A stretch of 64,000 bases of DNA from Actinacidiphila cocklensis (lineage in GTDB: Bacteria > Actinomycetota > Actinomycetes > Streptomycetales > Streptomycetaceae): the NCBI RefSeq assembly GCF_907177275.1, contig NZ_CAJSLV010000103.1:186001-250000 (forward strand), written 5' to 3'. Made by a program: the position numbers and the translations under genes. Below, one piece after another: positions 7,486-16,148 of this stretch (its first letter is position 1; each line of letters opens with the position of its first letter). Below the pieces are notes generated by a model. The model saw only the letters and a list, made by a program, of their open reading frames with translations. It searched no databases and was not told the origin of the DNA.

Positions 7486-9152
7486 TCGATTCCAGTCGTC
7501 AGAGGGAACTGAAGGCGAACCTCGTCCGCCTTGGTCTCAAGGTCCGCCGCGTCCTGGATCCAGTGGTCCATCAGCGATCCGACGGTCTCGTCGCTGAATT
7601 GGATACGGGAGGCGTGCGGCATCCGTACGCGCAGGTGCTCGCTCTCTTGGGCCTCCAGCGATCGCCGGAGGTCCAAGGTCGCCGCCACCCTGCGAATGTC
7701 GGTCACGAAGTCGAGGACCCGCAGGGCCTCCTTGCCGGGGCTGAGTCGGAGTCCGCGGCCGAGTTGCTGGACGAAGATCCGCCGGCTGTGTGTGACCCGC
7801 AGGAAGGCGATGAGGTTCACGTCCGGGACGTCGACGCCCTCGTTGAAGACATCGACACACGTGATCACCGATACCCGGCCGAGCCGGAACTCGTTCAGCA
7901 GGATCTGGCGTCGCTGCCGCGGGAGTGCGCTGTGCAGGAAGGACGCGTTGGCCCACGCCGCGTCGGACGAGGCGAACAACCGGGCCATGTGCTCGGCGTG
8001 CTCGATGGTCTGGCAGAAGACGATGGCCCTCGGCTCCGTCGTGGTCCGCCACGCCTCACGGAAGTGCTCGATGATCTCCTCGTCGCGCTGCGGCAGGAAC
8101 AGGGACTTGTTGAGATCCTTGATCGACTGACCGTGCACGCTGGCGTCCCGGACGGCGTTCCAGTCGACGTTGTCGACGTACAGCCGGTAGTCGACGGCGG
8201 AGAGGAAGCCGGCGGCCATGCCCTCCGCGATGCCCATCTTGAAGCTCGGGTATCCGAAGCGGGAGGTGATGTCGAACTTGTCACCGCGCCAGGGTGTCGC
8301 CGTCACGCCGAACTGCTCAGCATCCCCACACAGATCGAGCAATTCCGCAAACCTGCCGGTCTCGGCCACGTGGTGCGTCTCGTCGATCATGATGAGGTCG
8401 GGTCGGTAGCCCACGCGTACGGCACTGAGAACGGATTCGACAGTTCCGACCACGACTCCGTCGAGGCCGCCGGGGCGGCTTTCTCCCGTGAGCAACCGCG
8501 TGGGAACGGACTTGGGGATGTGCCGCCACATCGCCTTCTCGAGCTGCGCGACGAGGTCCTTCATGTGTGCGACGACAAGAATCCTGGCGTTCGGATTGGT
8601 CTTGAGGTGACGGCTGATGATCTCCCCGCCCACCACGGTCTTGCCGAGACCCGTCGCGAGGACGAGCAGCGCGGTGCCGTCGGCGTCGAGGTCCCGGACC
8701 ACGGCGTCCGCCGCCTCGGCCTGGTAAGGGCGCAGGGCGTACTTCGCGGGAACGGTCTCGGGCATGCGGTCCCCGATCGACCGCAGGGTCGCGCCGTGCC
8801 AGACGGTGATCGGCACGCCGACTCCGTTGAGCGCCACGCGGCGGGCCTCCGCCGCCGCGTTGATGTCGGTGTTGGTCACCAGGATGGCCTTGTCCGCGCG
8901 GTAGCGCGTACGCGCGCGCTCAAGGTCGTCGACACCGCTCCGGTCGACCTTCCCTCCGGCCTTCCACTTGCACTGGAAGACCCACTGCTCCCGACCGCGT
9001 ACCGCCAAGAGATCAGCGCCCTGGTCGCCGGCGCCGTCGATAACACGCACGTCATTGAAGCCGAGGTACCAGAGGGCGCGTTCGACGGCATGCGTGAGAC
9101 CCGCTGGCCCTCCGCTCAACAGCTCGTCCGCCGAGAGGAAGACGGCGCTCAC
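7482..9152 (-). CDS. Mrr-like nuclease fused to SF2 DEAD/DEAH helicase
   Basis: 556 residues. Residues 15-115 form an Mrr/restriction-endonuclease-like domain: GAGDQGADLLAV with Asp near 47, then WVFQCKWK with the Q-x-K pair at about 60-62, the family variant of the PD-(D/E)xK active site. Residues 140-520 are a superfamily 2 helicase: Walker A ATGLGKT at about 166-172, DETH at about 257-260, motif III TATPWRG, and motif VI QQLGRGLR. This is a type III/type I-like translocase-nuclease. Its GTG start overlaps the GHKL ATPase stop in a GTGA (9149-9152) and its stop overlaps the next gene, so the four-gene operon is translationally coupled. It probably recognises and cleaves non-self DNA with the ATPase (inference). 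Confidence 0.9.
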   Translation of the reverse strand: MSAVFLSADELLSGGPAGLTHAVERALWYLGFNDVRVIDGAGDQGADLLAVRGREQWVFQCKWKAGGKVDRSGVDDLERARTRYRADKAILVTNTDINAAAEARRVALNGVGVPITVWHGATLRSIGDRMPETVPAKYALRPYQAEAADAVVRDLDADGTALLVLATGLGKTVVGGEIISRHLKTNPNARILVVAHMKDLVAQLEKAMWRHIPKSVPTRLLTGESRPGGLDGVVVGTVESVLSAVRVGYRPDLIMIDETHHVAETGRFAELLDLCGDAEQFGVTATPWRGDKFDITSRFGYPSFKMGIAEGMAAGFLSAVDYRLYVDNVDWNAVRDASVHGQSIKDLNKSLFLPQRDEEIIEHFREAWRTTTEPRAIVFCQTIEHAEHMARLFASSDAAWANASFLHSALPRQRRQILLNEFRLGRVSVITCVDVFNEGVDVPDVNLIAFLRVTHSRRIFVQQLGRGLRLSPGKEALRVLDFVTDIRRVAATLDLRRSLEAQESEHLRVRMPHASRIQFSDETVGSLMDHWIQDAADLETKADEVRLQFPLTTGIE

Positions 9153-11524
9153 TTCTCCTCCGCGAGGTCGTCGGCCAGCAGACGAATGCTCAGCCTCGTC
9201 CGCAGCAGCTGGTCTGGAAGGCTGGCCCCGGCGTAGGTCGCCTGCGTCGCGATATCGGAGAGGTAGCCGACCGTGCGCGCGAGGCTGAGCCGCCGCGCGG
9301 ACGCGGAGGCGACACCCTCGTAGACGCCCTGGAAGACGCGGTTGTCCATGAACAGCGACGGGAGCGACTCGACGAGACGGACCAGGAAGAGGGCGGGCAC
9401 GTGCAGCAGGAACTCACCGCTCGCACCGAGGTCGATCGTGCGGGTGACCTTGCCGTTGGCGATCATGGTGTGCTCGGTGTGGGTGAGTTCATCGGGCGAG
9501 AGGAACTGAAACGCCTTCCCCGGTTCGCCGGTGCGGTCCAGCTCGGACGCCATGCGGCGACGGACCTCAGCCAGCAGTTCCTTGGCCTCGGCACTGATCA
9601 TCTCGGCGTCCAGAGCGCTGGCGGGCAGCGACTCCGCCCGGATCGCCGCGATGAGCTCCGAGTGGCTCCACTCCGAACTCGTCTGCACCCTGAGCAGCAC
9701 GGCGATCTCCGCGAGCAGCAGATCCGCCGGGGCCGCTCCGAACCTCTGGAAGATCGGATGATCGAGGTCGAGGAACGCCACGAGGGCGTTGCCGCCGCGC
9801 TGGTCCAGCAGGACGGGAGTGGGGTGGAGGTTCTCGTCGGTCAGGCCTCCCACCGTGAGCCGACGTGCCTCGACCTCGACGAAGCCGACGCGCGGGTGGC
9901 CGAAGGAGCGGCTCAGGGCCGGGTAGGTGGTCGAGTTCTCCGTGTAGCGCGTGACGCGTTCCTGCCGCGTCTCCTTACGCCTTTCCGGGGCCGGCGCGGC
10001 GGGAGCGGGCTCGCCGTCCTTCGGGGGCTGCGCCTGGGCTTCGAGCTTCGTCTCGTCCGGACCGGTCGCGGGGGAACTCGGACTGCCGATTTCCGCGCCG
10101 CCGAAACCAAGCGCCTCCATCACGGCCGCCTCGTCGGGCTTTCCCGGGGTGGCGGCGGCCGCCTTCGCATTCTTGCCCCTGCTCTTGGTCGCCTCGTGGT
10201 CCTCGACCGCCTGCCACCAGCGCTCATCGGTCTGGTAGTCGGGGTTGCCCCGGTGGAACTCATGTCCCCACCGACGGGTGTCATCGTGGATCGGCTTGCG
10301 GCCGTCTCCCGGGACCAGGTACCGCAGACCGGCGTCGTTGCGACGGTATCCCTTGAAAAGGAGCGCGAGCGGGCTGGTGTTCTCCTCGTACTCAAGGTTC
10401 GCCGCGCGCTGGGGCAGCAGCGGCGCGACCCCCCTCACGATCTCGACCGCCGAGCGCCAGCTGCGGTCGCCGTACTCGAAGGCGTCCTTCTGGTACGTGA
10501 CCGGGACGTGGTCGAGATGGATCTCCCCGATGATGCGGCCGCCCTGGTGGGCGAGGTCCACCGGATACTCCGGCTCCTCGTTGCCCACCGCTCCGTCAGG
10601 GTTGCGCCAGGTGAACAGCTGCTTGTCCCAGCGGAGGATCTTGCGGCCGTTGCGCAGGAAGTCGATTCCGTAATCGTGCTTGTGCATGTACCGCTGGATG
10701 CCGAGCCACCCGTGCACCCGGCGCTCACGAACCGTGAGGCGATCGCTCCCGCAGTCCTCGCAGGCGTCGCGATCAGTGAGCTGCCACTGTCCGCAGTCAC
10801 CGCAGGCGAGACCGTTCTCCAGCTTCTGGTCGATCTCGATGTAGGCGGGGATGCGCTCCTTGTTGTTGTAGAGGACCGAGCGGTCCTCTCCCCAACGGCA
10901 GTGCCGGACAGGCTTCACCTGGAAGCCACCAACCCACAGCTCGAACGGACGGTTCAGGAACATCCAGGAGTAGACCTGTCCCAGGATGTTGCGCAGGGCC
11001 GAGCCGTTCTTCTGCAGCCACCGAGCACGCGTGGGATGCAGGCGGCTGATGACGATACGCGTGCCGTGCTCGTTGGGATCGGCCTTCGGCTCCGTGATGT
11101 CCTCCGCCTCGAAGTCGTCTCCGATGCGGTCGAGGTCGATCTCCACGCCGATCCACTCGGTGTCGCCCTGGCGCGTGGTCAGGACACGCGTGTGCTTGCC
11201 GAGCCGCGCCGTCGAGACGTTGAACCCCATGCCGAAGAGGCCGAGCTTGTCGTGCATGTCGTTGCCCGACCAGCCGGCCCGTACGGCCCGCTCCAGCCGG
11301 TCGTACGTCATGCCGCGACCGGTGTCGGTGATCACGAGCTGGCCCTGCGCGGAGTCGGGGAGCTCGACGCTGACGCGAAACCCGCCAGCCCAGGGGGTCC
11401 CAGACCGATGGATCTCCGTGAAGTCGTCGAAGGCGTTGTCGATCAGCTCCGCGATGCACTGCCACTCGTCGAACTCGATCTCGCCGAGCATGCGCAGCAC
11501 ACGCGCGGAAGGAGTGATCTTCAT
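9149..11524 (-). CDS. MORC/MutL-type GHKL ATPase with zinc ribbon
   Basis: 791 residues. The N-terminal HATPase domain shows the N-box ELIDNAFDD (about 26-34), the G1 box DTGRGM (about 67-72) and the G2 box GLFGMGF (about 95-101), all typical of the GHKL fold shared by Hsp90, MutL and MORC. A two-CxxC zinc ribbon, ACGDCG and CEDCGS, sits at about 240-262. A charged Ala/Pro/Lys-rich linker at about 440-540 joins a second helical region of about 240 residues. MORC-like ATPases next to DNA methyltransferases, Vsr and helicases were described in the analysis of MutL homologues in restriction-modification systems (Iyer, Abhiman and Aravind 2008). It likely acts as an ATP-dependent DNA clamp. Confidence 0.88.
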   Translation of the reverse strand: MKITPSARVLRMLGEIEFDEWQCIAELIDNAFDDFTEIHRSGTPWAGGFRVSVELPDSAQGQLVITDTGRGMTYDRLERAVRAGWSGNDMHDKLGLFGMGFNVSTARLGKHTRVLTTRQGDTEWIGVEIDLDRIGDDFEAEDITEPKADPNEHGTRIVISRLHPTRARWLQKNGSALRNILGQVYSWMFLNRPFELWVGGFQVKPVRHCRWGEDRSVLYNNKERIPAYIEIDQKLENGLACGDCGQWQLTDRDACEDCGSDRLTVRERRVHGWLGIQRYMHKHDYGIDFLRNGRKILRWDKQLFTWRNPDGAVGNEEPEYPVDLAHQGGRIIGEIHLDHVPVTYQKDAFEYGDRSWRSAVEIVRGVAPLLPQRAANLEYEENTSPLALLFKGYRRNDAGLRYLVPGDGRKPIHDDTRRWGHEFHRGNPDYQTDERWWQAVEDHEATKSRGKNAKAAAATPGKPDEAAVMEALGFGGAEIGSPSSPATGPDETKLEAQAQPPKDGEPAPAAPAPERRKETRQERVTRYTENSTTYPALSRSFGHPRVGFVEVEARRLTVGGLTDENLHPTPVLLDQRGGNALVAFLDLDHPIFQRFGAAPADLLLAEIAVLLRVQTSSEWSHSELIAAIRAESLPASALDAEMISAEAKELLAEVRRRMASELDRTGEPGKAFQFLSPDELTHTEHTMIANGKVTRTIDLGASGEFLLHVPALFLVRLVESLPSLFMDNRVFQGVYEGVASASARRLSLARTVGYLSDIATQATYAGASLPDQLLRTRLSIRLLADDLAEEK

Positions 11525-11800
11525 AGGTGGACGGACCCCCTGTCCTCGTCTCGCGTGGGCACGCCGAAGAAAGCCCTGCCGCGGGCAGCGCTTCGACGCG
11601 CGGCTCGGGTAGAGCCGTACGCGTGATGAAGAGAGTAGAGGGCACCACTGACAATCGGCGGTAAGTTCCCTGCAACTCCATCCACTTGGGTGGTCTACGG
11701 CGGTTGTGGGTTCCGGTCGCCAACCATCGCAAACGCAACGTCCCCCCGACGATCCGCAGTGTCGGTGGCAGACGCCGACGGTCCTTGGGAGACTCCTTCT

Positions 11801-11989
11801 GTGATCCGTGAACCCGCCGAGGTATCCGTAGAGCCCGATGGGCGCGTCGAACTACCGTTGGGGCTGTTGGCCGAGGCCGGCGTCAATGTTGGGGACGGCC
11901 TGCTCGCGTTCAGCGAGGGCGACGGGCGCATCGTCCTGCGCCGGGCCTCCGACGCCATCAACGATCTTCTGAATCACGGAACATTGTGA
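11801..11989 (+). CDS. Small AbrB/SpoVT-like protein
   Basis: 62 residues from GTG 11801, preceded by GGGAG at 8-9 bases. The body EPAEVSVEPDGRVELPLGLLAEAGVNVGDGLLAFSEGDGRIVLRRAS matches the swapped-hairpin AbrB DNA-binding fold (V-x-x-x-GR-x-x-LP, then GD-x-L-x-F, then I-x-L-R). It could be an antitoxin or a regulator. No toxin-like gene follows. It runs opposite to the defence genes: its 3' end overlaps the vsr 3' end by 16 bases and its 5' end faces the GHKL ATPase promoter region, so regulation of the block is the simplest role (inference). Confidence 0.65.
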   Translation: MIREPAEVSVEPDGRVELPLGLLAEAGVNVGDGLLAFSEGDGRIVLRRASDAINDLLNHGTL

Positions 11990-12771
11990 TCATCCCGTGC
12001 CGCAAAGTCGCGAACGGCCGCGGCGACCCGGCCCGCCGCTTGTACGGGATCTTCGTGCTCCCAGATTCTGATGGCGCGCCATCCCGCCTCTGCCAAGAAC
12101 TGGTCGGTCTGGGCGTCCCTGGCCCGGTTTCCGTCGATCTTGGTGCGCCAGAAGTCACTGTTCGTGCGTGCTGGACGGCAGTGATCGGGGCACCCGTGCC
12201 AGAAGCACCCGTCCACGAAGACGGCGACACGGGCGCGGGTGAAGACGAGGTCGGCGGTTCGCTGTACTCCGGGAAGCGGCCGCGCCGATACGCGGTAGCG
12301 CAGACCCTCGCGGTGCAGCAGTGAGCGGATTCGGAGTTCCGGTGCCGTGTCGCGGCCTCGGTTCCCGCGCATCGTTGACCGCGTGGCAGGGGACGACGCC
12401 CACGACCCTTCCGGGAGAGGACGCTCTCCGACCATTCCCCTGTCCTTCGCGATCTGCCAAGCCTGCTCAAGATTTGCCGCACGCGTCGGGTGCTCCACTT
12501 CTCCGACATACAGGGCAGGCGAACGCCCGTTCTCCGACCAGCGGAGATAGGCCCTGATCCGGCGAGTCCTGGGCAACAACTTCAGCGTGATCGAGGCCAG
12601 CGCGTAGTCGCCGTTTTCACGCTTGACGTAGCGGCCCTCGCGACCACCTGCGGCACGATCCTGCTCGGCGACGATCGCCTTCCTGGTCCGTCCCTGCCGT
12701 CCCCGCCAGGCCCTCTCAGGTGGCGGCTTGTCCTTCCAGCCCACTTGCCGGGGCTTGGCGCCGTCGTTCAC
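11974..12771 (-). CDS. vsr: Very-short-patch-repair (Vsr) mismatch endonuclease with N-terminal extension
   Basis: 265 residues. The C-terminal 140 residues are Vsr: RGNRGRDTAPELRIRSLLHREGLRYRV, then TADLVF with the catalytic aspartate, VAVFVDGCFWHGCPDHC (zinc and active-site region), and FWRTKIDGNRARD. Vsr nicks next to T in T:G mismatches made by deamination of 5-methylcytosine, which fits its pairing with a C5 methyltransferase. The first 110 residues, with GRYVKRENGDYALASITLKLLPRTRRIRAYLRW, look like a small beta-rich extra domain that I recall from other actinobacterial Vsr proteins. The GTG start overlaps the methyltransferase stop in a GTGA (12768-12771). Confidence 0.92.
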   Translation of the reverse strand: MNDGAKPRQVGWKDKPPPERAWRGRQGRTRKAIVAEQDRAAGGREGRYVKRENGDYALASITLKLLPRTRRIRAYLRWSENGRSPALYVGEVEHPTRAANLEQAWQIAKDRGMVGERPLPEGSWASSPATRSTMRGNRGRDTAPELRIRSLLHREGLRYRVSARPLPGVQRTADLVFTRARVAVFVDGCFWHGCPDHCRPARTNSDFWRTKIDGNRARDAQTDQFLAEAGWRAIRIWEHEDPVQAAGRVAAAVRDFAARDDHNVP

Positions 12772-14117
12772 GAGCGCCGTTCCGCGTCGTCGAGGGCTTT
12801 CGCGACGGCGCTGGTGAACACCTCGCCCAACTTCACGGGAACTGCGTTGCCCAGCTGCCTCATGCGTTCACCCCGCGGGCCCGCCATGCTCCATCCATCG
12901 CCGAACGTCATGACCCTGGCAGCCTCGCGCACGGTCATGTACCGGTGCTCGGGGCGCAACTGGCCGGTCTTCTCGTCGCGCACCAGGTTGTCGAGCTGCA
13001 TGACCGACTCGCCACCGGGCACACCGTGCACCCCAGCCTTGACGGTCTTGGCCGGCCGGTCAAGTTCGTTGGGCGTGTGCCCGTCGTAGATCCTGGCTCC
13101 GGGCCACCCGATGTGGTCAGGGAAGCCGCCCTGTTCCGTCGTCTTGTCCAACATGCTGGTGTTGATCTCGGGGAGCCCCATTACCGCGTCTCGAAGGGTG
13201 AGCCATGGCTGGAGCTCCTCATCCCCACTCTCGAACGACAGCTGCTCATTCGCGTAGCGCGAGGTCACCAGATCGATGACGCGCCTCGGAATCTTGGCGC
13301 CCGCCTGCTTGTGGTGGTCCCAGTAGGAGCCTTCGAGGATCGTCCGCGCGAGGGCCGCATGGGAGTGGGTGCGCGCGACAGCGCGCTTGACCAGCTCCGG
13401 ATCCACGCCCAGGTCAGCGCGGAACGCCAGGAGGATCACCCGGTTGCGGATCTGCGGCACCCCGTAGTTGGCGGCGTTCACGGCGTGTTGCGTGACCTCG
13501 TAGGTCTCCGCCGGATCGGTGTCCTTCGCGTCGAGCCGCTCCCGCAACGCGTGGTCGTGCTGCTGCCATGTGGCACCCTTTCGGCGCTTCACGAACGGCA
13601 GGGAGAGCTCGCGCTTGATGTACTCGAAGTAGGGATTGAAGGACGGGCGGAGGAGCCCTCGAACGTTCTCACAGATGACGGCCTTGGGGCGGATCTCACG
13701 AACCGCCCGGAACATCTCCGGGAACATGTTCCGCTCGTCCTCGTCACCCTTCGCGACTCCACCGAGGCTGAACGGCTGACATGGTGGCCCGCCGGCCAGA
13801 AGGTCCACATCGCGATCCCTGAGGAAGCGCATGTTCAACTCTCGGACGTCGCCGGTCACCAGGGGAGGGTAGTGGGGCCGCTCAACGGCGCCCGCAGCTT
13901 CGAAGCCTTCCGCGCGTTGCTCATCGATCTGGTCCAGCCACTTCGCCAGCACATCAGAATCGACGTCCGCGGGAAACGCGTCGAAGCGATTGCCCTCAAG
14001 GGTCTCGCACGCCCTCGGCGCGAACTCGTTGAGCAGCAGGTGCCGGAAGCCGGTGTTCGTGCTGGCTTGGACCAGCCCGCCTCCGCCCGCGAAGAGCTCT
14101 ACCGACGTCCGTTGCAT
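12768..14117 (-). CDS. DNA (cytosine-5-)-methyltransferase
   Basis: 449 residues. Motif I ELFAGGGG is at about 7-14, motif IV GGPPCQPFS at about 109-117 with the catalytic cysteine near 113, motif VI ENVRG, motif VIII VPQIRNR and motif X QLGNAVP near the C-terminus. A target-recognition region of roughly 130 residues lies between VIII and X. It transfers a methyl group from S-adenosylmethionine to C5 of cytosine. The ATG at 14117 is chosen because AAGGAG lies 6 bases upstream and motif I begins at residue 7. It is divergent from an Eco29kI-like endonuclease, whose family cuts CCGCGG, so CCGCGG is a candidate target (inference). Confidence 0.95.
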   Translation of the reverse strand: MQRTSVELFAGGGGLVQASTNTGFRHLLLNEFAPRACETLEGNRFDAFPADVDSDVLAKWLDQIDEQRAEGFEAAGAVERPHYPPLVTGDVRELNMRFLRDRDVDLLAGGPPCQPFSLGGVAKGDEDERNMFPEMFRAVREIRPKAVICENVRGLLRPSFNPYFEYIKRELSLPFVKRRKGATWQQHDHALRERLDAKDTDPAETYEVTQHAVNAANYGVPQIRNRVILLAFRADLGVDPELVKRAVARTHSHAALARTILEGSYWDHHKQAGAKIPRRVIDLVTSRYANEQLSFESGDEELQPWLTLRDAVMGLPEINTSMLDKTTEQGGFPDHIGWPGARIYDGHTPNELDRPAKTVKAGVHGVPGGESVMQLDNLVRDEKTGQLRPEHRYMTVREAARVMTFGDGWSMAGPRGERMRQLGNAVPVKLGEVFTSAVAKALDDAERRS

Positions 14118-14251
14118 TTTCCACTCCTTGCAGTTCAGTGCAACCAGAAGCATACCGCGGAGTAGTGCCGATTGTGACCCGTGTGCCGGAGAAATTCGTG
14201 TGATGTCGTACGCTCCACAGCGGCAGAACCACGAAGGGAGCGACGGGGGTC
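14118..14251. promoter_or_regulatory. Divergent methyltransferase/endonuclease control region with an embedded CCGCGG
   Basis: 134 bases between the divergent methyltransferase and GIY-YIG genes. On the minus strand TATGCT (14154-14149) is a good -10 box for the methyltransferase. Immediately upstream of it lies CCGCGG (14155-14160), the known Eco29kI/SacII recognition sequence. An inverted repeat TTGCA...TGCAA (about 14128-14143) sits between the -10 box and the start codon and may be an operator. A CCGCGG in the spacer would let methylation modulate the promoter (inference). Confidence 0.5.
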
Positions 14252-15100
14252 ATGACGGCGACAGCAGGGGGCTCGGAGGAGTCGACATTCCACCGAAGCT
14301 TCACCCTCAGCATCACGAAGGCGCTCGGCGATCAGCTCGCGGCGGACCTCGTCAAGCTGGCCAGGGCCCCCTTGAGTGACGTGAGCATCAACCAACTGCT
14401 GCAGCGTCCCGGTGTCTACCAGCTCTACCTGCACGACGAATTCGTCTACGTGGGGAAAGCCGAGATGTCCGTGCCAGCGCGACTTCGACAGCACCTCAAG
14501 AAGATCTCGGGCAGACGTGGAATCACACCGAACGACATGACCTTCTCCTGTCTCTACGTGGCGGAGGACTTCTCGGCCCTGGCGCCGGAGCAGTTGCTCA
14601 TCAACCACCACAAGGACCTGGGTGAGATCCCGTGGAACAACAACGGCTTCGGCAATAGGGACCCCGGCCGCCAGCGGGACCACACCGCTCTCAAGCCCAC
14701 CCACTTCGATGCCCTGTACCCGATCGATCTCGACCGGCCGGTCGAGGGCCTCGTGACAGGCGAGACAAACCTGCTCGATCTGTTGAAGTCAATCAAGACG
14801 ACACTTCCGTACAACATCCGGTACGCGAAGTCGGGAGACTTGGAGAGCACCAAGCTCGTCATCACGGATGTAGAGCTCTCAACCGACGCTCTCTTCAAGA
14901 GCGTGTCGGCTGCGGCTTCTGGCGGTTGGCAGATCACAGCGCTTGGGGGGTACGTCGTCATGTACGAGGACAACCCCACCGAGTACGCGAGCGCATCGCG
15001 TTACTACCGGGGCGGAGAGGTAGTCCATGGAGTTCCACGCTTCGCTACCGAAGATGAGGGGACGGGGGATGACGGTTCGTCCACGCCGACGGGAGGCTGA
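14252..15100 (+). CDS. Eco29kI-family GIY-YIG restriction endonuclease
   Basis: 282 residues. GVYQLY (54-59) and VYVGKA (65-70) are the GIY and YIG strands. VPARLRQH supplies the Arg77/His81 pair, E113 is the likely metal-binding glutamate, and IPWNNNGFGNRDPGRQR (about 126-142) matches the conserved WN...GFGN.DPG.GR block I know from the Eco29kI family. R.Eco29kI cleaves CCGCGG. The ATG has GGGGG a few bases upstream. The gene diverges from the methyltransferase as in several type II systems. The C-terminal 140 residues, after HPID-like TKFDALYPIDLD, are longer than in R.Eco29kI and may be an extra domain. Confidence 0.82.
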   Translation: MTATAGGSEESTFHRSFTLSITKALGDQLAADLVKLARAPLSDVSINQLLQRPGVYQLYLHDEFVYVGKAEMSVPARLRQHLKKISGRRGITPNDMTFSCLYVAEDFSALAPEQLLINHHKDLGEIPWNNNGFGNRDPGRQRDHTALKPTHFDALYPIDLDRPVEGLVTGETNLLDLLKSIKTTLPYNIRYAKSGDLESTKLVITDVELSTDALFKSVSAAASGGWQITALGGYVVMYEDNPTEYASASRYYRGGEVVHGVPRFATEDEGTGDDGSSTPTGG

Positions 15101-15260
15101 ACACGCTTGGCAATCGAATGATTAAGGCGGACAGTGCTAGGCGGTAAATTGGATCCCATTTTCCCTGCCTAGCGAAGTGCGGCCGAGCACCGCCTGACAC
15201 CATCGGCCAACTTGTACCCCATCACTCATGCATGGCGGCGAGTTACGAGCTCGTACGTGG

Positions 15261-15566
15261 TTAGCCTTCACCGATCCGGATTGGCACGCCGTGCTCGTTG
15301 CGTTCGTAGACGCGGCGGGTGTTCTTGTCGATCTTGTGGGCCACCTCGTCGCTGAGGTCGATGCCGTTCATCTCGGCGAGGGCCACCAAGTAGAGGAAGA
15401 CGTCGGCCAGTTCCTCGCCGAGGTCGGGCAGGCCCTTGCGCCAGGCGGTGAATGCTTCGCCGATCTCGGCAGTCAGGAGGCCGAACTCCAGTGGCACGTC
15501 GGAGGTGTTGAAGCCCTTGGCGGTCTTGTTCTCCCAGGCGAGCTTCTGGGCGGACCGGATGTCCAT
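15261..15566 (-). CDS. MazG-like nucleotide pyrophosphohydrolase
   Basis: 101 residues of all-alpha NTP pyrophosphohydrolase. The magnesium motif is EIGEAFTAWRKG (Glu-x-x-Glu) followed by LGEELADVFLYLV (Glu-x-x-Asp), the MazG/dUTPase-like arrangement. These enzymes hydrolyse (d)NTPs to NMP and pyrophosphate, often cleaning abnormal nucleotides. GGAGGAG precedes the ATG. It lies 81 bases after the P-loop kinase gene on the same strand and is probably the last gene of the radical SAM operon. Hydrolysis of a modified dNTP or supply of a dNMP substrate is a plausible role (inference). Confidence 0.85.
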   Translation of the reverse strand: MDIRSAQKLAWENKTAKGFNTSDVPLEFGLLTAEIGEAFTAWRKGLPDLGEELADVFLYLVALAEMNGIDLSDEVAHKIDKNTRRVYERNEHGVPIRIGEG

Positions 15567-15647
15567 GGCTCCTCCGACGAGTGGGGCAGCAGGTCGGTCG
15601 CAGCCTAGCGAGGTGGAGAACGCACCAGAGGAGAGGGTCTGGCAAGT

Positions 15648-16148
15648 TCACTCTGTAGAGGGGATGTCCAGCAAGCTGGTGTCGATCGTCAGTACAGACG
15701 CGTAGTCCGCCAGGGTCTCGAAGACGCGCCGGTATGCCGTGATCAGAGCCGTGACCTCGTCCAGGCTGATGGCCTCGCCGTCGCGAGCGAGGAGCCGTTG
15801 GTGGATGACGGCCGGTGGGGCGGTGAGGTGGACGAGCAGGCCGTCGCGCGCAATGACGGTTTCGGCGAGGTCGATGGCCTGGCTCCATGTGATGCGGGAG
15901 CGGCCCCGGTTGAGGGGGCCGTAGACCAGTTCGCTGAGGAAGCAGCGGTCGAACAGGAGGTGTCCCTCCTGGGCCAGGATCGCCCGGTATCGGCTGGCGA
16001 GATCGAGGTGGTCGGGGGTTCGCGGGGAGTGCACGACCGTGAAGCCGTGATCGACGGACAGGCTTCGGGCCAGGGTGGTCTTCCCGACGCCGTCGCACCC
16101 TTCGAGGACCAGAGTCCGGTGGCCTGTGGCGATCTGTTCGACGCTCAT
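15648..16148 (-). CDS. Thymidylate-kinase-like P-loop nucleotide kinase
   Basis: 166 residues from ATG 16148, which overlaps the deoxyribosyltransferase stop in an ATGA. Walker A is LEGCDGVGKTT (about 15-25), the DR motif LLFDRCFLSELVYGP follows at about 65, and the protein ends with a predicted helix and no long tail. It resembles thymidylate/deoxynucleoside kinases but is shorter than bacterial Tmk (about 210). The neighbours suggest it phosphorylates a nucleoside or nucleotide made in this pathway. Alternatively it could be a hydroxymethyl-base kinase of the type seen in phage DNA hypermodification; sequence alone does not decide. Confidence 0.8.
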   Translation of the reverse strand: MSVEQIATGHRTLVLEGCDGVGKTTLARSLSVDHGFTVVHSPRTPDHLDLASRYRAILAQEGHLLFDRCFLSELVYGPLNRGRSRITWSQAIDLAETVIARDGLLVHLTAPPAVIHQRLLARDGEAISLDEVTALITAYRRVFETLADYASVLTIDTSLLDIPSTE

